Shown: positions 18,177 through 26,794, numbered from the stretch's first letter. The stretch: DNA of 64,000 nt from Kitasatospora paranensis (GCF_039544005.1 NZ_BAABKV010000001.1:2046001-2110000); one strand, 5' to 3'. The notes: generated by a model not told the origin, from the sequence alone. A program made the numbers and translations.

Positions 18177-18965
18177 GTGCGCGGGACGGACCGCGAGGTG
18201 CTGGCCGGCGGCGGCGTGAACGAGGTCGTTCGGATCGGCACGACCGTACGGCGCCCCACCGGACCGTGGTCGCCGCAGGTGCACGCCCTGTTGCGGCACC
18301 TGCGGGAACAGGGCTTCACGGCGGCGCCCTCGGTGCGGGACGTCACGGCGGACGGCTTCGAGATCCTCGACTTCCTGCCCGGGGAGGTGAGCAACTACCC
18401 CGCCACACCGGCCGCGGCGTCCGTCCAGGCCCTGCTGGGCGCGGCCGGGCTGCTGCGCGCCTTCCACGACGCGACCGCGGGATCCGCGCTGACCGCGGCC
18501 ACGGGCTGGATGCTCCCCGCCCGGACGCCCGCCGAGGTGGTCTGCCACGGCGACTTCGCCCCGCACAACTGCGTGCTCGACGGCCACCGGGCGGTCGGCA
18601 TCATCGACTTCGACACCGCCCACCCCGGGCCACGCCTGTGGGACGTGGCGTACGCGGTGTACCGCTGGGCGCCGATCACCGCCCCCGGCAACGCGGACGG
18701 CTTCGGTACCGCCGACGAACAGGCCCGGCGCACCCGGTTGTTCTGCGACCGGTACGGGCTGGACGCCGAGGCACGCGCCGGGCTGGTCGACGCGGTGACG
18801 GCCCGGCTGCACGCGCTGGTGGACTTCATGCATGAGCAGGCCGCTGCCAGCAGCGCGGCCTTCGCGAGCCATCTCGCCGCCGGCCACCACCGGCAGTACC
18901 TCGGCGATGCCGCCTACCTGGCGGAGCAGCGCGCGCTCTTCGAGGAGCACCTGACGGCGGGTTGA
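18177..18965 (+). CDS. Aminoglycoside-phosphotransferase-fold kinase
   Basis: 262 residues of the APH/choline-kinase fold. The catalytic loop is HGDFAPHN (H124-N131) and the metal Asp is in IIDFDTA (D144). The N-terminal nucleotide-binding lobe is short (AGGGVNEVVRIGTTVRRP). Members phosphorylate small molecules such as aminoglycosides, choline or homoserine, so the substrate is open and resistance should not be assumed. GTG start after GGAGGAGGCAGC. Convergent with the aldo/keto reductase; the 61-base gap holds short GATCAGCGGC repeats. Confidence 0.85.
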   Translation: MRGTDREVLAGGGVNEVVRIGTTVRRPTGPWSPQVHALLRHLREQGFTAAPSVRDVTADGFEILDFLPGEVSNYPATPAAASVQALLGAAGLLRAFHDATAGSALTAATGWMLPARTPAEVVCHGDFAPHNCVLDGHRAVGIIDFDTAHPGPRLWDVAYAVYRWAPITAPGNADGFGTADEQARRTRLFCDRYGLDAEARAGLVDAVTARLHALVDFMHEQAAASSAAFASHLAAGHHRQYLGDAAYLAEQRALFEEHLTAG

Positions 18966-19026
18966 GGCACGGGACGGCCGTTGATCAGCGGCATGCGATC
19001 AACGGCGGTCGATCGGCGGGGTCCGA

Positions 19027-20046
19027 TCAGCGGCGGCGCAGCGCCGGGTCGAGCAGGGCGGGCGGGGTGTCGAACTTCTCGTGTGCGGCGAGGTCGGTGC
19101 CGGGCGCCACGATCGCGTCGATCGCGTCGAGGACGTCGGCCGGGAGCACGGTGTCCGCGGCGGCGAGCTGCGCCTGCAGGTGCTCCGGCGTTCGGGGGCC
19201 GATGATCGCGGCGGTCACCGCCGGGTGCGCGGTCACGAAGCCGAGGGCGAGCTGGATCAGCGTCAGTCCGGCCCCGTCGGCGACCTGGACGAGCTGCTCG
19301 ACCGCGTCGAGCCTGGCCCGGTTGGCCGGGACGGCGGTGTCGAAGCGCTCCGGTACGACCTTCGAGCGGTTGCCGGTGAGCTCCCTGCCCGCGCGGACGG
19401 CGCCCGACAGCCAGCCCGAGGCCAGTGGGCTCCACGCCAGCACCCCGAGCCCGTACTCCTCGGTCACCGGCAGGACATGGGCCTCGATCCCCCGCTGCAG
19501 GATCGAGTAGCTGGGCTGTTCGGTGACATAACGGCCCAGGTGGTTGGCGCGGGCGGCCCACTGCGCCTGCACAAGGCGGTGGGCGGGGAAGGTCGAGGAG
19601 CCGAAGTAGCGGATCTTTCCCGCGCGCTGCAGGTCGGTCAGGGCCGACAGCGTCTCCTCGTCGGCGGTGGTCGGGTCCCAGCGGTGGATCTGGTAGAGGT
19701 CGACATGGTCGACACCGAGGCGGCGCAGGCTGTTGTCCAGCTCGGTGACCAGCCAACGGCGTGAGCTGCCGCGGTGGTTGCGCTCGTCGCCGATCGGCAG
19801 ACCGGCCTTGGTGGCCAGCACGAGGTCGTCGCGGCGGCCGGCGATGGCCTTGCCGACCATCTCCTCCGACTCGCCGCTGCCGTACATGTCGGCGGTGTCG
19901 ATGAGGTTGATCCCGGCGTCGAGGGCGGCGTCGACGATCGCGGTGGCCTCGTCCTGGGTGGTGCGTCCGATCGCGCCGAAGTTCATGGCGCCGAGGGCGA
20001 GGGTGCTGACCTGCACGCCGGTGCGGCCCAAAGTGCGGTACTGCAT
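19027..20046 (-). CDS. Aldo/keto reductase
   Basis: A 339-residue NADPH-dependent oxidoreductase. The catalytic tetrad is visible: D50 and Y55 in DTADMY, K80 in LATKAG, H121 in YQIHRWDP. The cofactor block is IIGPRTPEHL. The subfamily resembles YajO/oxidoreductase-like AKRs acting on carbonyl compounds; substrate unknown. The ATG giving MQYRTLGRTG is used: a longer open frame exists but would read through the operators. It is divergent from a TetR gene with twin operators between them, so TetR probably represses it. Confidence 0.92.
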   Translation of the reverse strand: MQYRTLGRTGVQVSTLALGAMNFGAIGRTTQDEATAIVDAALDAGINLIDTADMYGSGESEEMVGKAIAGRRDDLVLATKAGLPIGDERNHRGSSRRWLVTELDNSLRRLGVDHVDLYQIHRWDPTTADEETLSALTDLQRAGKIRYFGSSTFPAHRLVQAQWAARANHLGRYVTEQPSYSILQRGIEAHVLPVTEEYGLGVLAWSPLASGWLSGAVRAGRELTGNRSKVVPERFDTAVPANRARLDAVEQLVQVADGAGLTLIQLALGFVTAHPAVTAAIIGPRTPEHLQAQLAAADTVLPADVLDAIDAIVAPGTDLAAHEKFDTPPALLDPALRRR

Positions 20047-20128
20047 GGTGGTGTCTCCCCTGTCGTGGGTGGGGCACGGAGGATGCGCGGCTTGGCCGTC
20101 GGCCTGCCGCTCTGGCATCATGAATAAA

Positions 20129-20143
20129 CGGAACCCCGTTCCG
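20129..20143. promoter_or_regulatory. TetR operator, copy 1
   Basis: CGGAACCCCGTTCCG, a 6-3-6 inverted repeat between the divergent reductase and tetR genes. Confidence 0.75.
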
Positions 20144-20152
20144 AAAACGATA

Positions 20153-20167
20153 CGGAACACAGTTCCG
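20153..20167. promoter_or_regulatory. TetR operator, copy 2
   Basis: CGGAACACAGTTCCG has the same arms as copy 1. The centres are 24 bases apart, so two dimers could bind close together. It lies 31 bases before the tetR start codon. Confidence 0.75.
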
Positions 20168-20198
20168 CTTTGCAAGGGCGGACCGGAAGGACAGTGCG

Positions 20199-20795
20199 GT
20201 GAACGACGGCAACAGCGGCCCGGGCGCGGCGCCCGCGGGCCGCCCCAAGCGGGCGGACGCCCAGCGCAACCAGGAGGCGCTGCTCGAAGCGGCCGCCGCG
20301 ATCTTCGTCCGGTCGGGCGTCGAGGCCCCGGTGCGCGACATCGCGGCCGAGGCCGGCGTCGGGACGGGCACCATCTACCGGCACTTCCCGACCCGGTCGG
20401 ATCTGATCATCGCCGTGTACCGGCACCAGGTCGACGCCTGCGCCGCGGCCGGTCCGGCACTCCTCGCCGCCGGGCCAACGCCGTACGCCGCACTGGGGAA
20501 GTGGATCGACCTCTTCGTCGACTTCATGGTCACCAAGCACGGCCTCGCGACCGTGCTCCAGGCCGACAACACCGACTTCGCCGCGCTGCACGCCTGGTTC
20601 CTCGACCGACTGGTCCCCGTCTGCGACCAACTGCTCGACGCGGCAGCCGCGACCGGCGAATCCCGTTCCGACCTGGCCGGGTACGAACTCATGCGCGCCG
20701 TCGGCAACCTCTGCATCGGCGGGTACGACAACCCCTGCTACGACGCGCGCCGGCTGGTCGCAGTCCTCGTCGCAGGACTGCGACTTCCGCAGTAG
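20199..20795 (+). CDS. TetR-family transcriptional regulator
   Basis: A 198-residue regulator. After a 20-residue leader comes the HTH (AAIFVRSGVEAPVRDIAAEAGVGTGTIYRHFPTRSDLIIAVYRHQV), then a TetR_C-type ligand domain. The GTG start has GGAAGG eight bases upstream. Twin CGGAAC-N3-GTTCCG palindromes lie directly upstream, in the gap shared with the divergent aldo/keto reductase. Most likely an autorepressor that also controls the reductase in response to a substrate or toxic aldehyde or ketone. Confidence 0.92.
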   Translation: MNDGNSGPGAAPAGRPKRADAQRNQEALLEAAAAIFVRSGVEAPVRDIAAEAGVGTGTIYRHFPTRSDLIIAVYRHQVDACAAAGPALLAAGPTPYAALGKWIDLFVDFMVTKHGLATVLQADNTDFAALHAWFLDRLVPVCDQLLDAAAATGESRSDLAGYELMRAVGNLCIGGYDNPCYDARRLVAVLVAGLRLPQ

Positions 20796-20867
20796 CCGGT
20801 ACCGACGACAGCCGCCGGGCACCGCCCGGCGGGCCGGCACCCCGCGTCACCGACCGACCCCGGTCCG

Positions 20868-20879
20868 TGGTCCAGACCT
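20868..20879 (+). promoter_or_regulatory. Chitinase-type operator (DasR dre-like)
   Basis: TGGTCCAGACCT matches the 12-base direct-repeat element known from Streptomyces chitinase promoters and resembles the DasR site. Only one clear copy is visible. It lies about 180 bases before the chitinase start codon. Confidence 0.6.
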
Positions 20880-21057
20880 ATTGCCAGCGCGCGCCGCGGT
20901 CCCTACCCTCCAATGCACAGGACCCTGCGCAACCCGACGGCCCGGGTCCCCGGCTCCGCCGTGCCCGGTCGCGGCCGAGCCCTGCACCTGGCACCTCCCC
21001 ACAGGTAGGGGAGCCCCGGCCGCCCGCGGCCCGGCGCTCCCGGACAGGAGCTCACCC

Positions 21058-23319
21058 ATGCGCAGACGTCGGTTCCGCCTGCCCCTGCTCGCCGCAGGGA
21101 CCCTGCTCGCCCCCTTCCTCGCGGTGGCACTGCCCGCCGTCTCGGCCCATGCCGCCACCGCAACCGCCTCGTTCGCCAAGGACCAGGACTGGGGCACGGG
21201 TTACGGCGGCAGCTACACCATCACCAACGGGTCGGCCACCGCGATCAACGGCTGGACGCTGGAGTTCGACCTCCCGGCCGGCAACAGCGTCTCCTCGCTC
21301 TGGAACGCCGTCTACTCGGTCGCCGCGTCGCACGTCACGGTCAAGAACCCGAGCTGGCAGCCCGACATCGCGGCGGGCGCCTCCTACAACTTCGGCTTCA
21401 ACATCGCCTATTCGGGCGCCTACACACCGCTCGCCAACTGCAAGCTCAACGGGAAGCCGTGCGACGGCAGCGGCGGCGGCAGCGACACCTCGGCGCCGAC
21501 CGCGCCCGGTGGCCTCACCGGTGCCCTCAGCGGCAGCAACGGCGCCGCACTCTCCTGGTCGGCGTCGACCGACAACGTCGGCGTGGCCGGCTACGACGTC
21601 ATGGAGGGCGCCACCAAGCGGGCCACCGTGACCGGCACCTCCGCCACCGTCACCGGGCTCGCCGCCGGGACGCACAGCTTCACGGTCGTCGCCTTCGACG
21701 CGGCGGGCAACCGGTCCGCCCCGGCCGGCCCCGTCTCGGTGACGGTGCCCACCCCGCTGGTGGACACCCAGCCGCCCACCGCGCCCGGGACCCCGACCGT
21801 CACCGGCACCACGTCGAGCTCGGTCTCGCTGACCTGGGGCGCGGCAACCGACAACGTCGGCGTCACCGCCTACGACGTCTACAACGGCAGCGCCGTCGCG
21901 GCCACCGTGACCGGCACCTCCGCCACGGTGGCCGGGCTGGCCGCCGACACGTCGTACGGTTTCACCGTGAAGGCCAGGGACGCCGCAGGGAACACCTCGC
22001 CCGCCTCCGCGGCGGTGACCGCCCGTACCCAGACCGGTGGGGGCGGCGGCAGCGCGCTCAAGATCGGGTACTTCACCCAGTGGTCGATCTACGCCCGCGG
22101 CTACAGCGTCAAACAGCTGGAGACCTCCGGCAGCGCGGCCAAGCTCACCACGCTGAACTACGCGTTCGCCAACATCGACCCGACCAGCAAGCAGTGCTTC
22201 ATCACCAACAAGGCGGCGGGCACCGACTCCGACCCGAACGCCGGTGACGGCGCCGGTGACGCCTGGGCCGACTTCGGCAAGGGCTGGGACGCGGGCACCT
22301 CGGTGGCCGGCACCACCGACACCTGGGACCAGCCGCTGGCGGGCAACTTCAACCAGCTCAAGCAGCTGAAGGCCAAGCACCCGAACCTGAAGATCCAGAT
22401 CTCCATCGGCGGCTGGTCGTACAGCAAGTGGTTCTCCGACGCGGCGTCCACCGACGCCTCGCGGAAGGCCCTGGTCAGCTCCTGCATCGACATGTACATC
22501 AAGGGCAACCTGCCGGTGATCGACGGCCGCGGCGGCGCCGGCTCCGCGGCGGGCATCTTCGACGGCATCGACCTGGACTGGGAGTGGCCCAACTCCGACG
22601 GCCACCTCGGCAACATCTTCAAGCCCGCCGACAAGGCCAACTACACCCTGCTGGCCCAGGAGTTCCGCCGCCAGCTGGACGCGCTCGGCGCCACCACCGG
22701 CAAGCACTACACGCTGAGCGCCTTCCTGCCGGCCGACCCGGCGAAGATCTCGGCGGGCATCGACATCCCGGGCCTGTTCGGGGCGTTCGACTTCGCCACC
22801 ATCCAGGGCTACGACTACCACGGCGCCTGGGAGACCACCACCAACCAGCAGTCGGCGATCTCGCTGCCCGCCGGTGACCCCAGCCCCGCCAACCAGCGAT
22901 TCAGCTCGGAGATCGCCATCAACGCGTACGTGGCGGGCGGTGCGCCGAAGAGCAAGCTGACCCTCGGCATCCCGTTCTACGGCCGCGGCTGGACGGGCGT
23001 GCCGCGTGGCACCACCAACGGCCTCTTCCAGACCTCGACCGGGCCCGCGCCCGGCACGTACGAGGCCGGGTACGAGGACTACCACAAGCTCAAGGACATG
23101 GCCACGAGCGGCGGTTACACCGTCTACCGGGACCCGGTCGCGGGCTTCGCGTACATCTACAACGGGTCCGTCCTCTACACCTACGACGACCCGACGGAGA
23201 TCGCCCGCAAGACGGCGTGGATCAAGGCACAGGGGCTGGCCGGCGCCATGGTCTGGTCGTTCGACGGTGACACGAGCAGCGGCGAGCTGATGGCCGCCGT
23301 GGACGCCGGCCTGCGGTAA
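21058..23319 (+). CDS. Secreted chitinase: CBM2, two FnIII, GH18
   Basis: A 753-residue exo-enzyme that cleaves chitin. A Sec signal (MRRRRFRLPLL...AVSAHA) ends near residue 33. A family-2 binding module follows (ATASFAKDQDWGTGYGGSYTITNG...), then two fibronectin III domains (about 147-230 and 238-325), a Gly-rich linker, and a GH18 barrel. The catalytic motif DGIDLDWE is at 502-509 with E509 as proton donor. SIGGWSYS and QGYDYHGAWE are also present. The start follows AGGAG at seven bases; the open frame further upstream is ignored because it lacks the signal. Probably induced by chitin breakdown products through the upstream operator. Confidence 0.96.
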   Translation: MRRRRFRLPLLAAGTLLAPFLAVALPAVSAHAATATASFAKDQDWGTGYGGSYTITNGSATAINGWTLEFDLPAGNSVSSLWNAVYSVAASHVTVKNPSWQPDIAAGASYNFGFNIAYSGAYTPLANCKLNGKPCDGSGGGSDTSAPTAPGGLTGALSGSNGAALSWSASTDNVGVAGYDVMEGATKRATVTGTSATVTGLAAGTHSFTVVAFDAAGNRSAPAGPVSVTVPTPLVDTQPPTAPGTPTVTGTTSSSVSLTWGAATDNVGVTAYDVYNGSAVAATVTGTSATVAGLAADTSYGFTVKARDAAGNTSPASAAVTARTQTGGGGGSALKIGYFTQWSIYARGYSVKQLETSGSAAKLTTLNYAFANIDPTSKQCFITNKAAGTDSDPNAGDGAGDAWADFGKGWDAGTSVAGTTDTWDQPLAGNFNQLKQLKAKHPNLKIQISIGGWSYSKWFSDAASTDASRKALVSSCIDMYIKGNLPVIDGRGGAGSAAGIFDGIDLDWEWPNSDGHLGNIFKPADKANYTLLAQEFRRQLDALGATTGKHYTLSAFLPADPAKISAGIDIPGLFGAFDFATIQGYDYHGAWETTTNQQSAISLPAGDPSPANQRFSSEIAINAYVAGGAPKSKLTLGIPFYGRGWTGVPRGTTNGLFQTSTGPAPGTYEAGYEDYHKLKDMATSGGYTVYRDPVAGFAYIYNGSVLYTYDDPTEIARKTAWIKAQGLAGAMVWSFDGDTSSGELMAAVDAGLR

Positions 23320-23333
23320 CCCCTCCGGCCGGG

Positions 23334-24023
23334 TCAGGCGCGGCGTGCCAGATGGACCGCATCCGGCACGCCGCGCGCGACCTCGATCTCCACCGTGTGC
23401 ACCTCGGTGAACGAGGCCGCCCGCAAGGCCTGTTCGAAGGCGGTGGACGGCTGCGCGCTCCACACCGCGAGCACCCCGCCGGGGTTGAGCCGGCGGTGTG
23501 CGGCAGCCAGGCCGCCCGGCCCGTACAGGCCGTCGTTGGCGTCGTCGACCGTCCAGTCCGGCCCGTTGTCGATGTCGAGGCAGAGCGCGTCGTACGACGG
23601 GCCGGGCCCGGCGAGATGGGCGACCAGGTCGGTGTGCAGGACCCGCACCCGGGGGTCGTCCAGCGCGCCGGCGGAGAACTCGGCCAGCGGGCCGGTCCGG
23701 TGCCAGTCGATGACCGCGGACTCCCGCTCGGCGACCGCGATGGCACCCCAGCGCGGCTCGGCGGCGGCGTACGCCAGCGAGAACCCGACCCCCAGGCCGC
23801 CGATCAGCACCGACGGCCGGGAGGACGACGGGAGCAGGTCGAGCGCGGCCTGCACGAGCAGCCGCTCGGATCGGCCGTCCGCGGTGTCCATCAGGAAGCA
23901 CCCGTTGGCGATGATCTCCAGGTGCTCGCCCCGCCGACGGAGCGCCACCTCCCCGTAGGGGCCTTCGCGCCGGTCCAGGGTGACGGGCGCGGGAGCGGCG
24001 TCCCTGACGGGGAGCTGGGTCAT
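23334..24023 (-). CDS. Spermidine-synthase-like protein
   Basis: 229 residues with a Rossmann methyltransferase/aminopropyltransferase fold. The glycine motif is VLIGGLGVGFSLAYAA, the acidic strand end is AIAVAERESAVIDWHR, and LCLDIDNGPDWTV contains the Asp of the active-site region. N-terminal SpeE tetramer strands are reduced (EVALRRRGEHLEIIANGCFLMDT). Many actinobacterial homologues lack proof of polyamine synthesis, so the activity is uncertain. The ATG giving MTQLPVRDA is chosen. Convergent with the chitinase gene and downstream of the yeiH-like gene on the same strand. Confidence 0.8.
   Translation of the reverse strand: MTQLPVRDAAPAPVTLDRREGPYGEVALRRRGEHLEIIANGCFLMDTADGRSERLLVQAALDLLPSSSRPSVLIGGLGVGFSLAYAAAEPRWGAIAVAERESAVIDWHRTGPLAEFSAGALDDPRVRVLHTDLVAHLAGPGPSYDALCLDIDNGPDWTVDDANDGLYGPGGLAAAHRRLNPGGVLAVWSAQPSTAFEQALRAASFTEVHTVEIEVARGVPDAVHLARRA
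23338..23376. terminator. Hairpin shared by convergent gene ends
   Basis: GCGCGGCGTGCC pairs with GGCACGCCGCGC across a 15-base loop. It follows the chitinase stop and overlaps the last codons of the convergent gene, so it could stop transcription from both sides. Confidence 0.55.
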
Positions 24024-24072
24024 CGTGCGGCACCTCGCGGTCGTTCCGGTCCGATCGATCCGACTGTAACGC

Positions 24073-25185
24073 TCACCGGGTGAGCAGGACACCGATATAG
24101 GACACGCCGCCGACCATCGCCCAGGATGCGAGACCGAGAACGGCGATCCGTCCGCCGGTGCGGCCCAGCGTCGGCAGGTCGACAGCGCTGCCGAGACCGA
24201 ACAGGGCTGCCGCGAGCACGAGTTCGCGCAACTGCTGCGCTCCGGTCAGCATCTCCTCGGGCACCAGGCCGGTACTGCGCAGCGCCACGGCGGAGAGGAA
24301 GCCCGCCACGAACAGCGGCACCACCGGCGGCCGCCGACGCGACGCGTCCCGACCGGACGGGTACCGGCCGGACGCGCGCGGGCCGGATACGCGGCGGCCG
24401 GAGGCCCGGCGGCCGGACGGGTATCGGCCGGACGCTCGGCGGCCGGACGTCACGGCCACGCCGGCGACCAGCGGGGCGAGCATCAGCACCCGGAGCAGCT
24501 TGACGACGACCGCCTCCCGAAGGGCCTCCGGCCCGGCGGTCTGGGCAGCGGCGACCACCTGGCCGACATCGTGGACGCTCGCACCGACCCACTGTCCGAA
24601 CCCGGCCGCGTCCAGGCCGAGCGGGTGGCGGAGTGCCGGCAGGACGGCGATCGCGAGCGTGCCGCAGAGGGTGACCAGGGCCGCCGACGCCGCGACGTCC
24701 TCCTCGGCGCTGCCGGCGGCCTCACCGACCGCACCGATCGCGGAGGCCCCGCAGATCGAGTAACCGGTGGCGACCAGCAGCGGCTGGTGGCCCGGCAGCC
24801 CGAGCCGGCGGCCGAGCCAGAGGGTGCCGCCGAAGGTCGCGGCGACCACGGCGAGCACCATCGCGAGGGTGGCCCAGCCAAGGCCCAGCAGGTCCGAACC
24901 GCCCAGGGCCAGGCCGAGCAGCACGATGCCGGCCCGCATCAGCCGGCGCCCGGCCAGCGCGAGGCCGGCCCGCGCCCGGCCGCGGACGAACGGGCGTGCC
25001 CCGGGCAGGTGGGCGGCGGCGACCCCCAGCACCACGGCGGCCGTCAGCCTCGGGACGGCGGGGAGCACGGCGTGCACGCCCCACGCCGCGGCGGTGCCGA
25101 CCGCGGCGAGCAGCAGCCCTGGGCCGTTCCGGTGCAGGCCCGGTGGGCCCACCGACCGGGCAGTGGCGCGCAGGGTGAGTGCCAT
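24073..25185 (-). CDS. YeiH-family (UPF0324) putative sulfur-anion exporter with a repeat insert
   Basis: A 370-residue membrane protein with about ten hydrophobic segments. Family blocks present: GYSICGASAIGAV, GASVHDVGQV and VVVKLLRVLMLAPLV. YeiH proteins are predicted to export sulfate or sulfite-like anions; this is not proven. After LVAGVAV comes a loop of six to seven SGR-type pentapeptides (SGRRA, SGRYP, SGRRV, SGPRA), absent from ordinary members and encoded by a 15-bp tandem repeat. It starts seven bases after the cysteine dioxygenase gene ends, so the two are one operon. Confidence 0.85.
   Translation of the reverse strand: MALTLRATARSVGPPGLHRNGPGLLLAAVGTAAAWGVHAVLPAVPRLTAAVVLGVAAAHLPGARPFVRGRARAGLALAGRRLMRAGIVLLGLALGGSDLLGLGWATLAMVLAVVAATFGGTLWLGRRLGLPGHQPLLVATGYSICGASAIGAVGEAAGSAEEDVAASAALVTLCGTLAIAVLPALRHPLGLDAAGFGQWVGASVHDVGQVVAAAQTAGPEALREAVVVKLLRVLMLAPLVAGVAVTSGRRASGRYPSGRRASGRRVSGPRASGRYPSGRDASRRRPPVVPLFVAGFLSAVALRSTGLVPEEMLTGAQQLRELVLAAALFGLGSAVDLPTLGRTGGRIAVLGLASWAMVGGVSYIGVLLTR
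24354..24443. repeat. 15-bp tandem repeat inside the yeiH-like gene
   Basis: Six units of 15 bases, each starting CGGA (for example CGGACGGGTACCGGC). Units 1-2 and 5-6 are almost identical, so blocks of several units seem to have been copied. The unit length keeps the reading frame. Confidence 0.9.
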
Positions 25186-25191
25186 CGGCGC

Positions 25192-25776
25192 TCACCTCCG
25201 GTGGAGGGGCGGCCGATGGAGGGGCAGCCGGTAGACCCGGCGGATGCTGGTGGTGAGGCGCGCCAGGTCGGCGCCGTAGACGTGCAGCGAGATCGCCGCG
25301 CCCGGTCCGGGGTTGCGGACGAGGTGGATGTCGCCCGGCGGTGCGAAGGCCGAGACCGAGCCCTGGGCATTGACGGCCTCGCCGGTGACGACGAGGCGGG
25401 CCCCGTCGTCGTCCGGGAGGAGTGCGAAGCGGACCTCGTGCTCCCGGCCGCGGTGCACACCGGCGACGCACCAGGAGACGTGGTCGTGGATCGGGGTGTG
25501 CTGGCCCGGCAGCCAGACCAGCGCGGCCAGCGAGAACGATCCGTCCGGCTCGGCGTGCAGCACGTGCTGCCGGTAGGAGTTCGGGTCGCCCTCGCAGTGG
25601 GCGGCGGCCAGCAGGTCGGTGGCACCGAGGTGGCCGGCGAGCCGCTCGCCGACCAGGGCAGAGGTGTCGCCCGGTGGCAGGCCCCGGGCCACGTCGGCGC
25701 GGATCCCGGCGAGAAGCGACCGCATGCGGGGCGTGCAGCGGGCATCCGTGGGTGTGACGCTGGTGGTGGTCGTCAT
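25192..25776 (-). CDS. Cysteine dioxygenase
   Basis: A 194-residue cupin that oxidises cysteine to cysteine sulfinate with Fe(II) and O2. Iron ligands are H97 and H99 in HTPIHDH and H151 in GDIHLVRNPG. C103 sits where CDOs often have the Cys of the Cys-Tyr crosslink. The downstream yeiH-like gene is seven bases away, and a LysR gene lies upstream on the same strand. Cysteine sulfinate decays to pyruvate plus sulfite, so a sulfite or sulfate exporter is a sensible partner. Confidence 0.92.
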   Translation of the reverse strand: MTTTTSVTPTDARCTPRMRSLLAGIRADVARGLPPGDTSALVGERLAGHLGATDLLAAAHCEGDPNSYRQHVLHAEPDGSFSLAALVWLPGQHTPIHDHVSWCVAGVHRGREHEVRFALLPDDDGARLVVTGEAVNAQGSVSAFAPPGDIHLVRNPGPGAAISLHVYGADLARLTTSIRRVYRLPLHRPPLHRR

Positions 25777-25888
25777 GGCCGCAGCGTCCGCCCGGGCGTC
25801 CCGTCACGTCCAACGACGGTCTGTTGGGCCTTCCCCCATCATTCCTTATACATCGCGCGCCGGCGGGGACGGGGGCGGGGCCCGGGGG
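25777..25888 (-). promoter_or_regulatory. Upstream region of the cysteine dioxygenase operon
   Basis: An AT-richer patch (25838-25852) contains GTATAAGG on the minus strand, a possible imperfect -10 about 70 bases before the start. It could also hold the LysR binding site. Weak evidence. Confidence 0.3.
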
Positions 25889-26794
25889 TCAGCAGCCGGA
25901 GCGGGCCCCGGCCGCTCGGCGCAGCTCGTCGAGGACGAGTGCGGTGGCCGGGATCCGGAGGTGCTCGCGCAGGACGTAGGCGAGGACGCGCCTCCGCTGG
26001 TGGGGTTCGACCAGGCGTCCGGTGACCTTGGCATGGCACAGGAAGGAGAGCACCAGGGCGGGCATCAGGGCGATCCCGACGCCCGCGGCGACGAGGCTCT
26101 GCACGGCGAGGTTGTCGTCGGTGGTGAACACCACGTCCGGGGTGTAGCCCTCGTCGGCGCAGATCTGCAGGAGATTGGCCCGGCAGCGCGGGCAGCCGGC
26201 GATCCAGCGCTCGTCGGCGAGGTCGGCCAGCCGTACGGCGTGGCGGCGGGCGAGCGGGTGACCGACCGGCAGCAGCACGGTGAGCCGGTCCTCCAGCAGC
26301 GGTGTCTCGACCAGTTCGGGCGGCAGCTCGGTGCTCATGCCGGGGTACTGGAAGGCGAGCGCGATGTCGCACTCGCCGCGCAGCAACCGGTCGACGGAGT
26401 CCGGTGGTTCGGCTTCCAGCAGCTCGACCCGGATGCCCGGATGGTCGGCGAGCAGCCGGGCCGTGGCCGCCGGGACGAGGGTCGCGTTGGCGCTGGGGAA
26501 GGCACAGACCCGCACCCGACCGGAGCGCAGCCGGGCCAGGGCGCCGAGTTGCTGCTGGGCGGTGGTGAGACTGTCCAGGATGGTCGCGGCGTGGCGGGCG
26601 AGCGCCTCCCCGGCCTCGGTGAGCCGCAGTCCACGTCCGGCGCGGATGAACAGCGGGACGCCGACCGAGCGTTCCAGCGCCTTCATCTGCTGGGTGATGG
26701 CGGGCTGGGTGTAACCGAGGACGCGGGCGGCCGCGGAGTAGGAGCCGGAGGCCACCACCTGGTGGAAGGTCCTGATGTGCCGTGAGTCGAACAC
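25889..26794 (-). CDS. LysR-family transcriptional regulator
   Basis: A 301-residue regulator. The N-terminal winged HTH is typical (FHQVVASGSYSAAARVLGYTQPAITQQMKALERSVG), followed by a two-lobed effector domain. It has CPRCRANLLQICADEG at about residue 190, an unusual CxxC in the effector domain that might sense redox or metal; this is inference. It lies upstream of and parallel to cysteine dioxygenase and yeiH instead of divergent, and probably activates them in response to a sulfur compound. Confidence 0.9.
   Translation of the reverse strand: MFDSRHIRTFHQVVASGSYSAAARVLGYTQPAITQQMKALERSVGVPLFIRAGRGLRLTEAGEALARHAATILDSLTTAQQQLGALARLRSGRVRVCAFPSANATLVPAATARLLADHPGIRVELLEAEPPDSVDRLLRGECDIALAFQYPGMSTELPPELVETPLLEDRLTVLLPVGHPLARRHAVRLADLADERWIAGCPRCRANLLQICADEGYTPDVVFTTDDNLAVQSLVAAGVGIALMPALVLSFLCHAKVTGRLVEPHQRRRVLAYVLREHLRIPATALVLDELRRAAGARSGC

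Noticed and set aside
15971..18394. 807-residue minus-strand open frame across the NPF-repeat gene
   Set aside because: Gly/Arg-rich translation with repeats that mirror the plus-strand modules; no domain and no ribosome site. The plus frame has clean codon bias and a good start.
18177..18965. Antibiotic resistance kinase
   Set aside because: The APH fold alone does not show aminoglycoside use; nothing nearby suggests an antibiotic cluster.
24354..24443. Regulatory iteron array
   Set aside because: The 15-bp units are inside a gene, keep its frame and encode a regular pentapeptide.
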